Shown here: piece after piece, positions 32,646 through 40,490 of the stretch
How the letters are laid out: each line of letters begins with the position of its first letter
Numbering within the stretch: position 1 is the stretch's first letter
Assembly: GCA_964612735.1 (NCBI GenBank)
Contig: CAZTEB010000001.1
Location: forward strand, 1-47,065
DNA: 47,065 bases
DNA from: CAZTEB01 sp964612735
GTDB taxonomy: Bacteria > Patescibacteriota > Microgenomatia > UBA1400 > PJMF01
Reading direction: 5' to 3'
Notes under the pieces: generated by a model
The model's input: only the letters and a program-made list of their open reading frames with translations
Told to the model about the DNA's origin: nothing
Databases searched by the model: none
Position numbers and translations under genes: made by a program

Positions 32646-34604
32646 TTACTCTTTCACTACTTCGCCTTCTTCAGCCTCACCCCTGTCGCTATCTTTTGCG
32701 TCAGCTGACTTGGCTTCTTTGGCGTCACCGTCGGTGGGTGTAGAGCCAGCTGCTTGCTCAGCTTGAGCTTTCTGCATAGCTTCACCCATCTTCTGAGCTG
32801 ACGTTAGGGTCGCTTCAGTAGCTTGCTTGAGTTCTTCTGGTGTGGCATCCTGCTTCTCAACCAGCTCTTTGAGCTTCTTGACGTTTTCCTCGATAGCTTC
32901 CTTGTCTTTGGCATCGAGTTTGTCGCCATACTCTCCCAGCTGCTTCTCAATCTCAAACGCTACGCCACTGGCTTGGTTGCGAGCTTCAACGGCTTCTTTC
33001 TTCTGCTTGTCAGCCTCAGCATACTTCTCAGCATCAGCTTTCATCTTCTCAACTTCTTCTTCTGAAAGATTGGTTGAGTTTTGAATAGTGATCTTCTGCT
33101 CTTTACCAGAAGTTTTGTCCTTGGCAGCTACGTTCAAAATACCATTCGAATCGATGTCGAAAGTGACTTCTACTTGTGGCATACCTCGAGGCGCAGGTGG
33201 AATACCATCAAGCACGAACCGACCGAGTGATTTATTATCAGCAGCCATCTCTCGCTCACCCTGCAGTACGTTGATCTCGACTTGCGTTTGATTATCAGCA
33301 GCTGTTGAGAAGACTTGTGACTTGCTCGTCGGAATAGTGGTGTTGCGCTCGATCAGGGGCGTGCGAACCCCGCCGAGTGTTTCCAGTCCCAGTGTCAGCG
33401 GTGTCACATCAAGTAGCACGACGTCTGAGACGTCACCACCGATCACGCCAGCTTGAATAGCTGCACCAATTGCCACTACCTCGTCAGGGTTAACACCTTT
33501 ATGAGGCTCCTTGCCGAAGAATTTTTTAACTTCTTCCTGGATTTTAGGCATACGTGTCATGCCACCGACCAACACTACTTCATTGATGTCACTGGCTTTG
33601 ACCTTAGCGTCATCAAGAGCTTTCTTGACTGGGCCAAACGTCTTCTGAACTAAGTCGTCGACCAACTCTTCATACTTCGAGCGACTGAGCGTCATAGTCA
33701 GGTGAAGTGGTTGACCGTCATCACCTTGGGTGATGAATGGTTGATTGATCTCTGTCGACTGAGCTGAAGAGAGTTCTTTCTTGGCTTTCTCAGCTGCATC
33801 TTTAACACGCTGAAGAGCCTGAGGATCTTTGGTGAGATCTTTACCCTGGTCTTTCTTAAACTCTTCGACAACCCACTCGATAATTGCATTATCAAAGTCA
33901 TCACCTCCGAGGAAAGTGTCGCCATTCGTCGACTTTACTTCAAACACACCGTCACCAATTTCAAGAATAGAGATGTCAAAGGTGCCGCCACCTAGGTCAT
34001 ATACCGCGATCTTGGCGCTGCCTTTTTTATCAAGACCGTAGGCCAAAGCTGCGGCCGTCGGCTCGTTCACAATTCGCTCGACTGTCAGACCAGCAATCTC
34101 GCCGGCTTGCTTAGTAGCTTGGCGTTGGGAGTCATCGAAATAAGCTGGCACAGTAATCACTGCTCGAGTGACCGGACCACCCAAGTAACTCTCGGCGTCA
34201 GCTTTAGCCTTAGCTAAAATCTTGGCTGAGACTTCCTGAGGCGTATATTCCTTGCTATCTACCTTAGCGACAGCCATGCCATCCTTACCATCTGCTATCT
34301 CGTACGAGACATGCTTGGTGGCATTTTGCACAGCCTTACTCTTGGACTTTTGACCCATGAAACGCTTAATAGAGTTGACCGTAGTCTTGGGATTGAGCAC
34401 CATCTGGCGCTTAGCCGCATCACCTACTGCCATATCGTCGCCCTTAAGTGAGACGATCGATGGAAAGGTATTTCTACCCTCCTGAGTAGGAATTATTTTG
34501 GGCGAACCGCCCTCCATCACCGCGATGGCTGAGTTGGTGGTACCGAGGTCGATACCGATGATTTTGCCAGTTGCGCTGGCTGCTTTAGTGTCTTTATCTG
34601 ACAT
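32646..34604 (-). CDS. dnaK: Chaperone DnaK (Hsp70)
   Basis: 652 residues: nucleotide-binding domain with GIDLGTTNSAIAVMEGG at the start, VYDLGGGTFD near 195 and VGGMTRMPK near 340, then the substrate-binding domain and a charged tail ending EGEVVKE. It folds proteins with DnaJ and GrpE. The ATG at 34604 follows a strong SD (AGAAGGAG); a longer frame to 34643 includes that SD and is rejected. The 147-base gap to grpE carries two hairpins. Confidence 0.97.
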   Translation of the reverse strand: MSDKDTKAASATGKIIGIDLGTTNSAIAVMEGGSPKIIPTQEGRNTFPSIVSLKGDDMAVGDAAKRQMVLNPKTTVNSIKRFMGQKSKSKAVQNATKHVSYEIADGKDGMAVAKVDSKEYTPQEVSAKILAKAKADAESYLGGPVTRAVITVPAYFDDSQRQATKQAGEIAGLTVERIVNEPTAAALAYGLDKKGSAKIAVYDLGGGTFDISILEIGDGVFEVKSTNGDTFLGGDDFDNAIIEWVVEEFKKDQGKDLTKDPQALQRVKDAAEKAKKELSSAQSTEINQPFITQGDDGQPLHLTMTLSRSKYEELVDDLVQKTFGPVKKALDDAKVKASDINEVVLVGGMTRMPKIQEEVKKFFGKEPHKGVNPDEVVAIGAAIQAGVIGGDVSDVVLLDVTPLTLGLETLGGVRTPLIERNTTIPTSKSQVFSTAADNQTQVEINVLQGEREMAADNKSLGRFVLDGIPPAPRGMPQVEVTFDIDSNGILNVAAKDKTSGKEQKITIQNSTNLSEEEVEKMKADAEKYAEADKQKKEAVEARNQASGVAFEIEKQLGEYGDKLDAKDKEAIEENVKKLKELVEKQDATPEELKQATEATLTSAQKMGEAMQKAQAEQAAGSTPTDGDAKEAKSADAKDSDRGEAEEGEVVKE

Positions 34605-34645
34605 ATGTTCTCCTTCTAATACTTCTTTTAAGTGACTAAACACTC

Positions 34646-34714
34646 CCTGCCTACCGACAGGCAGGCATCAACGGACTTCTTCGGGGTCTAAAGACAACCC
34701 TCAGAAGTGTTGAT
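34646..34714 (-). other. Two hairpins in the grpE-dnaK intergenic leader
   Basis: Hairpin A: CCTGCCT (34646-34652) pairs with AGGCAGG (34659-34665) around a six-base loop. Hairpin B: a long imperfect inverted repeat from 34667 to 34714, with ATCAAC/GTTGAT and ACTTCT/AGAAGT stems, a GG bulge and a GGGT/ACCC inner stem. Both lie in the mRNA just before dnaK, upstream of its SD. Possible roles are RNA processing, differential stability or a stress-responsive structure; none is proven. Confidence 0.6.
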
Positions 34715-34751
34715 TGCGTTTAGATTCATAGTTAGTTTGTTATTAGTACTA

Positions 34752-35213
34752 TTACTTGTCGCCCATTACTACTCGAGCGTGCTGGATGACGTCACCGTTG
34801 AGACGGTAACACGGTCGTAAGACTTTAACTACTACCTCACCAGAGCCCTCCTTGTCAGCGACCTCCATAGTGGTCACATCAAATGGCTGTCCCATTACAG
34901 TGACTTCCTCCAGTCCTACCTCGCTCAACTGCGTCCAAAACCGCTCAACTACCATAGTTAAGCCTTGGTCGCCAAGCTGGCTAGCAGCTAGGTTAAGGTG
35001 ACCAAGTGGCTCGAGCAATCGCTCGACTACTTCTCGAGCAGCCATGCGAACTAACTGACTTCTGTCTTGCTGCTGCCGTCTGACGACGTTTTGATAATCT
35101 GCAAGCGCTCGTCGTTCTGCTTCCCTAGCCTGACCGAGCTGTTGACGCAAATCCTCAAGTTGGGACTCCAGCTCATTGGTAGTAACAACAGCTTGTTTTT
35201 TTGAACCTGCCAT
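34752..35213 (-). CDS. grpE: Nucleotide exchange factor GrpE
   Basis: 153 residues: an N-terminal coiled coil (ELESQLEDLRQQLGQAREAE), the helical region with LVRMAAREVVERLLEPL, and a C-terminal beta domain ending VVVKVLRPCYRLNGDVIQHARVVM. It releases ADP from DnaK. SD GGAG overlaps the end of hrcA, and the start codon shares a base with the hrcA stop, so it is coupled to hrcA. Confidence 0.92.
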   Translation of the reverse strand: MAGSKKQAVVTTNELESQLEDLRQQLGQAREAERRALADYQNVVRRQQQDRSQLVRMAAREVVERLLEPLGHLNLAASQLGDQGLTMVVERFWTQLSEVGLEEVTVMGQPFDVTTMEVADKEGSGEVVVKVLRPCYRLNGDVIQHARVVMGDK

Positions 35214-35944
35214 TACACTCTCTCCGTTGCCATTTCCTCTATCAGACCTCTAAAGTAGCGCATCAAAGGAACGACGTAGTCATAACGAAATCTAATCGAG
35301 CCCAACACACCAACAGTAGCTGAGATAGTCGGCGTATTCACATTCATGTAAATCACACCTACTGGCTCTAAGTGACGATTGCCAAGCTCTTGACCAAACA
35401 CCAGCTGAATTGGCGTCTCGCTAGCACCAATTTCAAACATTTCTTCGATCAATTGAGCTTCTTCAATCAGCGACAAGACATGACGAATCACGTCAATGTC
35501 ATAAAATTCGGGCATGCTGAGGAGATTCGAATAACCGGCGTGATACAGTCTTCGGTCTGACGTCATGGCGATACCAAGCGCTCGAGATTTTTCTGCCAGT
35601 ACTTTAGTAGCTTGGCGCAGTAGCTCATCAGTTTCATCCCGACTATTCCAAATTTTTTCTTTAGCAGAGACTTCATCGGCAACTGATAGCTCCTTTTCCT
35701 TCATCAGCTCATTCACATAGAGCTTCATAGCTAAAGGCGTCGGAACTCTACCAGAACTGCTGTGACCCTTCTGGAGATAGCCTTGCTTGCTAAGATACAC
35801 CATCTCGTTTCGGATAGTGGCTGGTGAAACGCCGATGGCGTACTTACGATCAATAGTGTCAGAGCCAACGGGCTGTGCTGTCTCGATAAACTCACTAATG
35901 ATGGCGCGCAGAATCTGCACTTGTCGGGCCGTCAGATCAATCAT
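35213..35944 (-). CDS. hrcA: Heat-inducible repressor HrcA, short form
   Basis: 243 residues, against about 340 in typical HrcA. The N-terminal winged helix begins MIDLTARQVQILRAII, with ETAQPVGSDTI and GVSPATIRNEM. The C-terminal part ends YFRGLIEEMA but the central insert domain is shortened. It represses chaperone genes by binding CIRCE; one lies at its own start. The ATG at 35944 is used because the in-frame ATG at 35956 lies inside the -10 element. It is leaderless, with grpE and dnaK downstream. Confidence 0.92.
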   Translation of the reverse strand: MIDLTARQVQILRAIISEFIETAQPVGSDTIDRKYAIGVSPATIRNEMVYLSKQGYLQKGHSSSGRVPTPLAMKLYVNELMKEKELSVADEVSAKEKIWNSRDETDELLRQATKVLAEKSRALGIAMTSDRRLYHAGYSNLLSMPEFYDIDVIRHVLSLIEEAQLIEEMFEIGASETPIQLVFGQELGNRHLEPVGVIYMNVNTPTISATVGVLGSIRFRYDYVVPLMRYFRGLIEEMATERV

Positions 35945-35945
35945 A

Positions 35946-35972
35946 TTAGCAATCATAGAACGTGACTGCTAA
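35946..35972 (-). promoter_or_regulatory. CIRCE operator overlapping the hrcA promoter
   Basis: On the minus strand, TTAGCAGTC, nine bases, then GATTGCTAA. The classical CIRCE is TTAGCACTC-N9-GAGTGCTAA, so each half has one mismatch and the spacer is exact. It covers the -10 element and ends one base before the start codon, so HrcA bound here would block its own transcription. Confidence 0.85.
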
Positions 35973-35980
35973 AGTGTCAA
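35952..35980 (-). promoter_or_regulatory. Sigma-70 promoter of hrcA-grpE-dnaK
   Basis: TTGACA (35975-35980), a 17-base spacer and TATGAT (35952-35957) on the minus strand. The ATG follows seven bases after the -10, so the transcript should begin at or near the start codon. Confidence 0.85.
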
Positions 35981-36015
35981 GTCATTTACCATCGTATTGA
36001 TGGGGGCACCTATTG

Positions 36016-36021
36016 TATAGT
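36016..36021 (+). promoter_or_regulatory. -10 element of the glycoside hydrolase gene
   Basis: TATAGT nine bases before the ATG at 36031. It lies in the short divergent region shared with the hrcA promoter. Confidence 0.5.
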
Positions 36022-36030
36022 AAGTAGTAG

Positions 36031-37458
36031 ATGCTCAACACTCGTCGCACCTCAAAAGTTTCTCAAGCTAAAGCCGTCATCGGTGGCTTGGTTATCGTAG
36101 TGCTAGCAGTAGTAGCAGTGGTTGGCGCTTCACAGCTCGATGTCATTCGCGAGTACTTTACACAAGCCAGTGGTGAGCCAGCCAACATCGTAATTGACAC
36201 TCAAGCAGTACTAGGACCACTTCCTAGACCCTGGCGACACCTGGCTCAGGGTGGCGAAGCATACGACTGGCGACTCCAACCCTTAACTACACAAGTAGCC
36301 GCCCTAGAACCAGAATACATCCGGATAGACCACATCTATGACTTCTATGAAATAGTTCAAGGATCACCAGGAAATCTTACATTCGACTTCTCTAAGCTTG
36401 ATCCCATACTCGACGACATAGCAGCCACTGGAGCCAAACCATATATTGCTCTCTCGTATATGCCTCCCGCCATTAGCCGTGGCGACATCATCGATGCTCC
36501 TGTCAATTGGGCGGATTGGCAGCTGACAGTTCAGCGCACTGTAGAACACATCAGCGGCGCCCGTGGCACTAGAGACGTCTACTACGAAGTCTGGAACGAG
36601 CCAGACTTATTCGGTGACTGGAAGTACTATGGTGATAAAAACTATCTCGATCTCTACACCTATGCCGCTATTGGGGCAAATCGTGCCAGCGGTGTCCAGC
36701 CATTTAAGATTGGTGGACCTGCTACAACAGCGCTCTACCGAAACTGGTTTGATGCTTTAGCTCAGCACGTGATTCGCAATAACTTGCGGCTCGACTTCAT
36801 TTCGTGGCATCGATACAGTCATGATCTCGACGTCTTTACTAAAGACATGCAGGAGGCAAGAACTTGGTTGAGTTTTTATCCACAACTAGAACCAACTACT
36901 GAGCTCCATATTACAGAGTGGGGACCTGATAGTGAGAATAACGCCGTGTATGACAGCGGCTACAGCGCAGCACACACGGTGGCAGCTAGCCTGGAGATGA
37001 TCGGTGTAGTTGATAGAGCCTTTGTGTTTGAGATTCAAGACGGCAAAGATCCTGCCGGTCAAACTCACTGGGGCAGATGGGGACTGTTTACTGCAGCCGA
37101 CGTAGGCGCCCAAGCCAAACCTCGCTATCATGGCTTACGTTTCTTGAACCAACTTGGTGATCAGCGCCTACAAACCACTGGCGAAGGCTACTGGGTCAAG
37201 GGTGTGGCAACGACCGATAGCGAAGACGAGACTGGAACAATTACTACTGTGCTAGCCAACTTTGATAGGCTAGGTGCGCACGCCGAGAGTGTTCCCGTCA
37301 CGTTTGAGAATATCGAGCCAGGCAACTACAGCATCACTCGTCGAGCTCTGACTGGCCAGACGGCGACTGAGCAAGTAGCGACCACTGCAGCAGTACTGCA
37401 AACTATTGTACCAATGCCGGTGAATAGTGTGGTGCTACTAGAGCTGACACCGCAGTAG
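36031..37458 (+). CDS. Membrane-anchored glycoside hydrolase-like protein (clan GH-A, GH39-like)
   Basis: 475 residues. A short basic N-terminus and one membrane segment (18-33) place the rest outside the cell. The TIM barrel carries VWNEPD with the acid/base Glu190 and ITEWGPD with the nucleophile Glu296, the two catalytic Glu of clan GH-A; the pattern resembles GH39 beta-xylosidase/iduronidase types. A beta domain follows. It may trim sugars on its own or a host surface. It is divergent from hrcA and convergent with the glycosyltransferase. Confidence 0.8.
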   Translation: MLNTRRTSKVSQAKAVIGGLVIVVLAVVAVVGASQLDVIREYFTQASGEPANIVIDTQAVLGPLPRPWRHLAQGGEAYDWRLQPLTTQVAALEPEYIRIDHIYDFYEIVQGSPGNLTFDFSKLDPILDDIAATGAKPYIALSYMPPAISRGDIIDAPVNWADWQLTVQRTVEHISGARGTRDVYYEVWNEPDLFGDWKYYGDKNYLDLYTYAAIGANRASGVQPFKIGGPATTALYRNWFDALAQHVIRNNLRLDFISWHRYSHDLDVFTKDMQEARTWLSFYPQLEPTTELHITEWGPDSENNAVYDSGYSAAHTVAASLEMIGVVDRAFVFEIQDGKDPAGQTHWGRWGLFTAADVGAQAKPRYHGLRFLNQLGDQRLQTTGEGYWVKGVATTDSEDETGTITTVLANFDRLGAHAESVPVTFENIEPGNYSITRRALTGQTATEQVATTAAVLQTIVPMPVNSVVLLELTPQ

Positions 37459-37466
37459 AGATGCTT

Positions 37467-37541
37467 CTAGAAGTCTTCTTCGTCTAGACCGATCATATCA
37501 GCTCCTAAGCCCATCTCTCTTTCGAACCGAACCCTACTCAT
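37467..37541 (-). CDS. Possible 24-residue peptide after the glycosyltransferase
   Basis: MSRVRFEREM, then GLGADMIGLDEEDF and stop. The ATG overlaps the glycosyltransferase stop (ATGAGTAG) and a GGAAG lies just before it. It may be a coupled small protein or chance. Confidence 0.2.
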   Translation of the reverse strand: MSRVRFEREMGLGADMIGLDEEDF

Positions 37542-38652
37542 CACTCTTCCCTTCTACAAACTTCTTAACCTGCTGTTGAAATCGCTCTTTGGTAAATTTC
37601 TTGGCATGGGCATGAATGTCATCAGAAGAAAAAGGTGTGTTTTCAAAACGTCGAATAGCAGCCTGTAAGCCCTCATTATTCAGCTCTTCGAACAAAATGC
37701 CCGTCTTGTCATCAAGCACCGTCTCCCTGGGACCACCAGATTTATGAGCGATAACCGGCACCCCATGACCCATAGCTTCAACGGGCACGATGCCAAAGTC
37801 CTCATCTTCCACCGGATATAACAGAGCTTTTGCATTGGCATAAAGCGTGTGGAGTTTCTCATCGGTCACCGCTCCGAAGAACTTGACTGACGGACCAGCC
37901 TGGGCTTTGAGCTCATCAAGCATAGGACCGGTGCCAACTACTTTAAGTGGTAGCTCCAACTCAGAACAGACCTCAACGGCTAACTCAGGGTGCTTAGCCA
38001 GAGCTAAACGATTAACGTACAGATAGTACTCACGCTTCTTAGCTGAAGGAGTAGCTTCAGGCACATCAACTGGTGGATTGATCACAGTGCTTTCTCTGCG
38101 ATAAAACTTGGTGATCCGACGACGCGTCTCCTGAGAATTAGCTATGAAGTGATCCACCTCTTGGGCCACATAATAATCAATTACCCTCATAAAGTGATTG
38201 ATCAAAAAACCTCCAAGACGAAACACCGGATTCTTCTTCCAGTTGGTCATAGTAGTGTACCCATACAACGAACGAGGGGGTGTGTGGCAGTAACAGATGT
38301 GAACACCGTTGGGAACTCTGACTGCTTTAGCCATGTACGCATTTGACGACGAAATCACAACATCGTATTCGCGTAAGTCGAGTGACTCAAAAGCTTTAGC
38401 AGAGAAAATCCGCAGCGGTGAGTATAGCTTCTTGATCAACGGAAATCGCGCCAACCAAGTAGTTCTGATATCCCAGTCAGTAAATCTCTGCCAATGAATA
38501 CCCAGAGCTTTGCGATCAACAAAGGCGGTATATACAGGAGCCTCTGGATAGAGCTCATGGAGTGCTTCAAGCACTCGCTCGGCACCACCATACTCCCGCA
38601 GGTAGTCGTGAACAAGAGCAATCCTGAGGTTTTTTTTAGTTTTTGTACTCAT
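37534..38652 (-). CDS. Glycosyltransferase family 4 protein
   Basis: 372 residues, GT-B fold. The N-terminal domain has RIALVHDYLREYGGAERVLEAL; the C-terminal domain has LYVNRLALAKHPELAVEV and the E-x7-E motif in EDEDFGIVPVEAMGHGVPVIA. It transfers a nucleotide-activated sugar, probably to a lipid or surface polysaccharide. A TATTAA lies seven bases before the ATG. The gene starts 18 bases after the exonuclease stop. Confidence 0.88.
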   Translation of the reverse strand: MSTKTKKNLRIALVHDYLREYGGAERVLEALHELYPEAPVYTAFVDRKALGIHWQRFTDWDIRTTWLARFPLIKKLYSPLRIFSAKAFESLDLREYDVVISSSNAYMAKAVRVPNGVHICYCHTPPRSLYGYTTMTNWKKNPVFRLGGFLINHFMRVIDYYVAQEVDHFIANSQETRRRITKFYRRESTVINPPVDVPEATPSAKKREYYLYVNRLALAKHPELAVEVCSELELPLKVVGTGPMLDELKAQAGPSVKFFGAVTDEKLHTLYANAKALLYPVEDEDFGIVPVEAMGHGVPVIAHKSGGPRETVLDDKTGILFEELNNEGLQAAIRRFENTPFSSDDIHAHAKKFTKERFQQQVKKFVEGKSDE

Positions 38653-38662
38653 TTTTATCTTA

Positions 38663-38682
38663 ATAACGCATTAAAATAATGC
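38663..38682. repeat. Inverted repeat over the exonuclease stop codon
   Basis: ACGCATT, about five A/T bases, then AATGCGT, spanning the last codons and stop of the exonuclease gene. No T run follows on the minus strand, so it is not a standard terminator. Confidence 0.4.
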
Positions 38683-39609
38683 GTCCTGAATACCACTTTC
38701 AAAATCATCTGCTGGCAACAACTCCTTGAGAGAATCAAACGCTAACTCATCAAACAGTTGCCACACTTGTTCCTTATCATACTCCCTGACTCGACAGGCG
38801 GGTAAGTCCAAGGTCAGGGGTGCTTGCGTCATAATAGTCGCCAACTCACGACTCATGTAAGCATTTTCTTTATCTTGAGTCAGCTTCTTGATCAAAGCTC
38901 CTTTGAGAACATCATCTGTTTCACCCTGTTGCACTCTTTCTAGGCGAGCATACAGCTCTTCAAGCTTTCCAAACTTCTGCACCAACGTAGCCGCCGTTTT
39001 GGCTCCAACGCCCTTAACACCAGGGATGTTATCAGAGCTGTCACCCATCAAAGCCTTAAGCTCAGGAACTTGCTCGGGTGTCACACCCATCTTCTCTTCC
39101 ACAGTAGCCGCATCATACTCAATGTCCTTGCCAAACTTTCCCCGCGCAGGAATGAAAACGTGTGTGTGGTCATTGACCAGCTGAAGCAAATCTTTATCAC
39201 CCGTCACCACCATACTCAGTACGTCATCACCAGCTTTGACTTGCCTGACTGCCGTCCCAATCAAGTCATCGGCTTCATAGCCTGCTTTCTCAAACTGCGG
39301 CATGTTCATGGCTTCTACTACGCGCTTAATGATCTCCACCTGAGGTCGTAGATCATCTGGCATAGCCTCCCGGTGGGCTTTATAGTCTTCATACTCTTTA
39401 TGGCGAAGGGTTGGCTTGGGATGATCAAAAGCAACAGCTAAGTACTCAGGATCAAAGCGGGCTATTACTCCTAGTAAAACTCGAGTGAATCCATACACTG
39501 CATTGACTAATCTGCCTTGTGGATCAGAAAGACCTGGGAACGCAAAGTAGGCACGATAGATCAGAGCGTGACCATCAATCAAAATAAAAATGTCTGACTC
39601 TCGAGACAT
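38671..39609 (-). CDS. Stand-alone 5'-3' exonuclease (PolA N-terminal domain type)
   Basis: 312 residues, equal to the 5' nuclease domain of DNA polymerase I without the 3'-5' exonuclease or polymerase parts. Motifs include LIDGHALIYRAYFAF, EADDLIGTA near 118, VTGDKDLLQL near 138 and GDSSDNIPGVKGVGAKTA (metal site and helix-hairpin-helix) near 190. It removes RNA primers and 5' flaps. The last five residues are QDALF, matching the sliding-clamp pentapeptide QxxLF. TACAAT (39616-39621) lies six bases before the ATG. Confidence 0.9.
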   Translation of the reverse strand: MSRESDIFILIDGHALIYRAYFAFPGLSDPQGRLVNAVYGFTRVLLGVIARFDPEYLAVAFDHPKPTLRHKEYEDYKAHREAMPDDLRPQVEIIKRVVEAMNMPQFEKAGYEADDLIGTAVRQVKAGDDVLSMVVTGDKDLLQLVNDHTHVFIPARGKFGKDIEYDAATVEEKMGVTPEQVPELKALMGDSSDNIPGVKGVGAKTAATLVQKFGKLEELYARLERVQQGETDDVLKGALIKKLTQDKENAYMSRELATIMTQAPLTLDLPACRVREYDKEQVWQLFDELAFDSLKELLPADDFESGIQDALF

Positions 39610-39665
39610 AGCTGCATTGTAACAGGGATTATCTGTATTCAGGAGCAGTGAGGCGAAGAAATGTG

Positions 39666-40100
39666 CTAAGCTGCCTCATCTTTTTCGTGGGTTTTTTTAA
39701 CCATGTAACCAGTGCGCTTGGTGATGTCGTCAAGCTGTGACTCAACTCGATCCAAGCGCTCAAATAATCGACCCCAGTAAAACTCCTCTTGTGAGCGATT
39801 AAGGTAATTACTGATCATAGCGATGATGATACCAAAACTCATCGCACCTACTATCTGGAGCAAGATGCCTATCATTCTACCCTGAACCGTGACTGGCACA
39901 AGATCGCCATAGCCTACCGTAGTCACCGTAGTGATCGCCCACCACAGACCATCGAAGTAGGTTTGAATACTACCGTCACTCATTCTCTCGAACGGCACGA
40001 TCACCAATCCAAGCACGAACGACACGATCAGTAGTACTATTAGCAAATATCGAAATCGACGAGTCTGAAAAATAAGACGTTTATTGGAAACCTGGTTCAT
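39666..40100 (-). CDS. Two-TM potassium channel
   Basis: 144 residues: basic N-terminus, TM1 at about 19-36, a pore helix (GLWWAITTVT) with the selectivity filter TVGYGD at 61-66, TM2 at 74-97, and a C-terminal coiled helix (FERLDRVESQLDDITKR). Four copies should form a K+-selective pore. No ligand-binding domain is present. TTGATC, 18 bases and TATACT (40109-40114) lie upstream, eight bases before the ATG. Confidence 0.9.
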   Translation of the reverse strand: MNQVSNKRLIFQTRRFRYLLIVLLIVSFVLGLVIVPFERMSDGSIQTYFDGLWWAITTVTTVGYGDLVPVTVQGRMIGILLQIVGAMSFGIIIAMISNYLNRSQEEFYWGRLFERLDRVESQLDDITKRTGYMVKKTHEKDEAA

Positions 40101-40108
40101 ACCAGATT

Positions 40109-40138
40109 AGTATACGCAGGTTGGGAGGCAGGGATCAA
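40109..40138 (-). promoter_or_regulatory. Leaderless promoter of the K+ channel gene
   Basis: TTGATC (40133-40138), an 18-base spacer and TATACT (40109-40114) on the minus strand, with the ATG eight bases further. It overlaps the end of the HTH gene. Confidence 0.55.
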
Positions 40139-40473
40139 GAAGGATCGTCAAGGAAATTGGCATCAACCATCTCTTGAAGCACTAGACCTGTAGTAATGAG
40201 TGCAAAAAACAATTCAACCAGACTGTTCACTGGCAAGTCTGTCTGATCCTCAAAAAAACCAAATAAGCCTCTTTGAGCTCTAGTGGGGTTTAGAGCAACT
40301 CGATTTGTCCCATACACCCTACTCTTAACTGTTTTTTCAGGAAGACCTAGGTACTCAGCAATTTCTCTGATTGATGCATTTCCTGCCAAAAATGCCTCAA
40401 GGGTCTCTCTTTGTTTGTCAGTCAAGTCAAGTTCAATACCATCAGCAATAACAAGTCTAAATTTTCGTTCCAT
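40135..40473 (-). CDS. Helix-turn-helix protein, sigma-70 region 4/LuxR-like
   Basis: 112 residues. The segment LTDKQRETLEAFLAGNASIREIAEYLGLPEKTVKSRVYG (about 17-55) reads as a region 4/LuxR-type HTH. The rest (LPVNSLVELFFALITTGLVLQEMVDANFL) is helical and may dimerise. It is a likely DNA-binding regulator of unknown target. It starts 17 bases after ftsH ends, so it is co-transcribed with it; a TACTTT lies seven bases before the ATG. Confidence 0.75.
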   Translation of the reverse strand: MERKFRLVIADGIELDLTDKQRETLEAFLAGNASIREIAEYLGLPEKTVKSRVYGTNRVALNPTRAQRGLFGFFEDQTDLPVNSLVELFFALITTGLVLQEMVDANFLDDPS

Positions 40474-40490
40474 GCTGGGGAAAGTAATTC

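Noticed and set aside
34605..34643. N-terminal extension of DnaK to 34643
   Set aside because: The extension contains the SD for the ATG at 34604, and the DnaK family starts after it.
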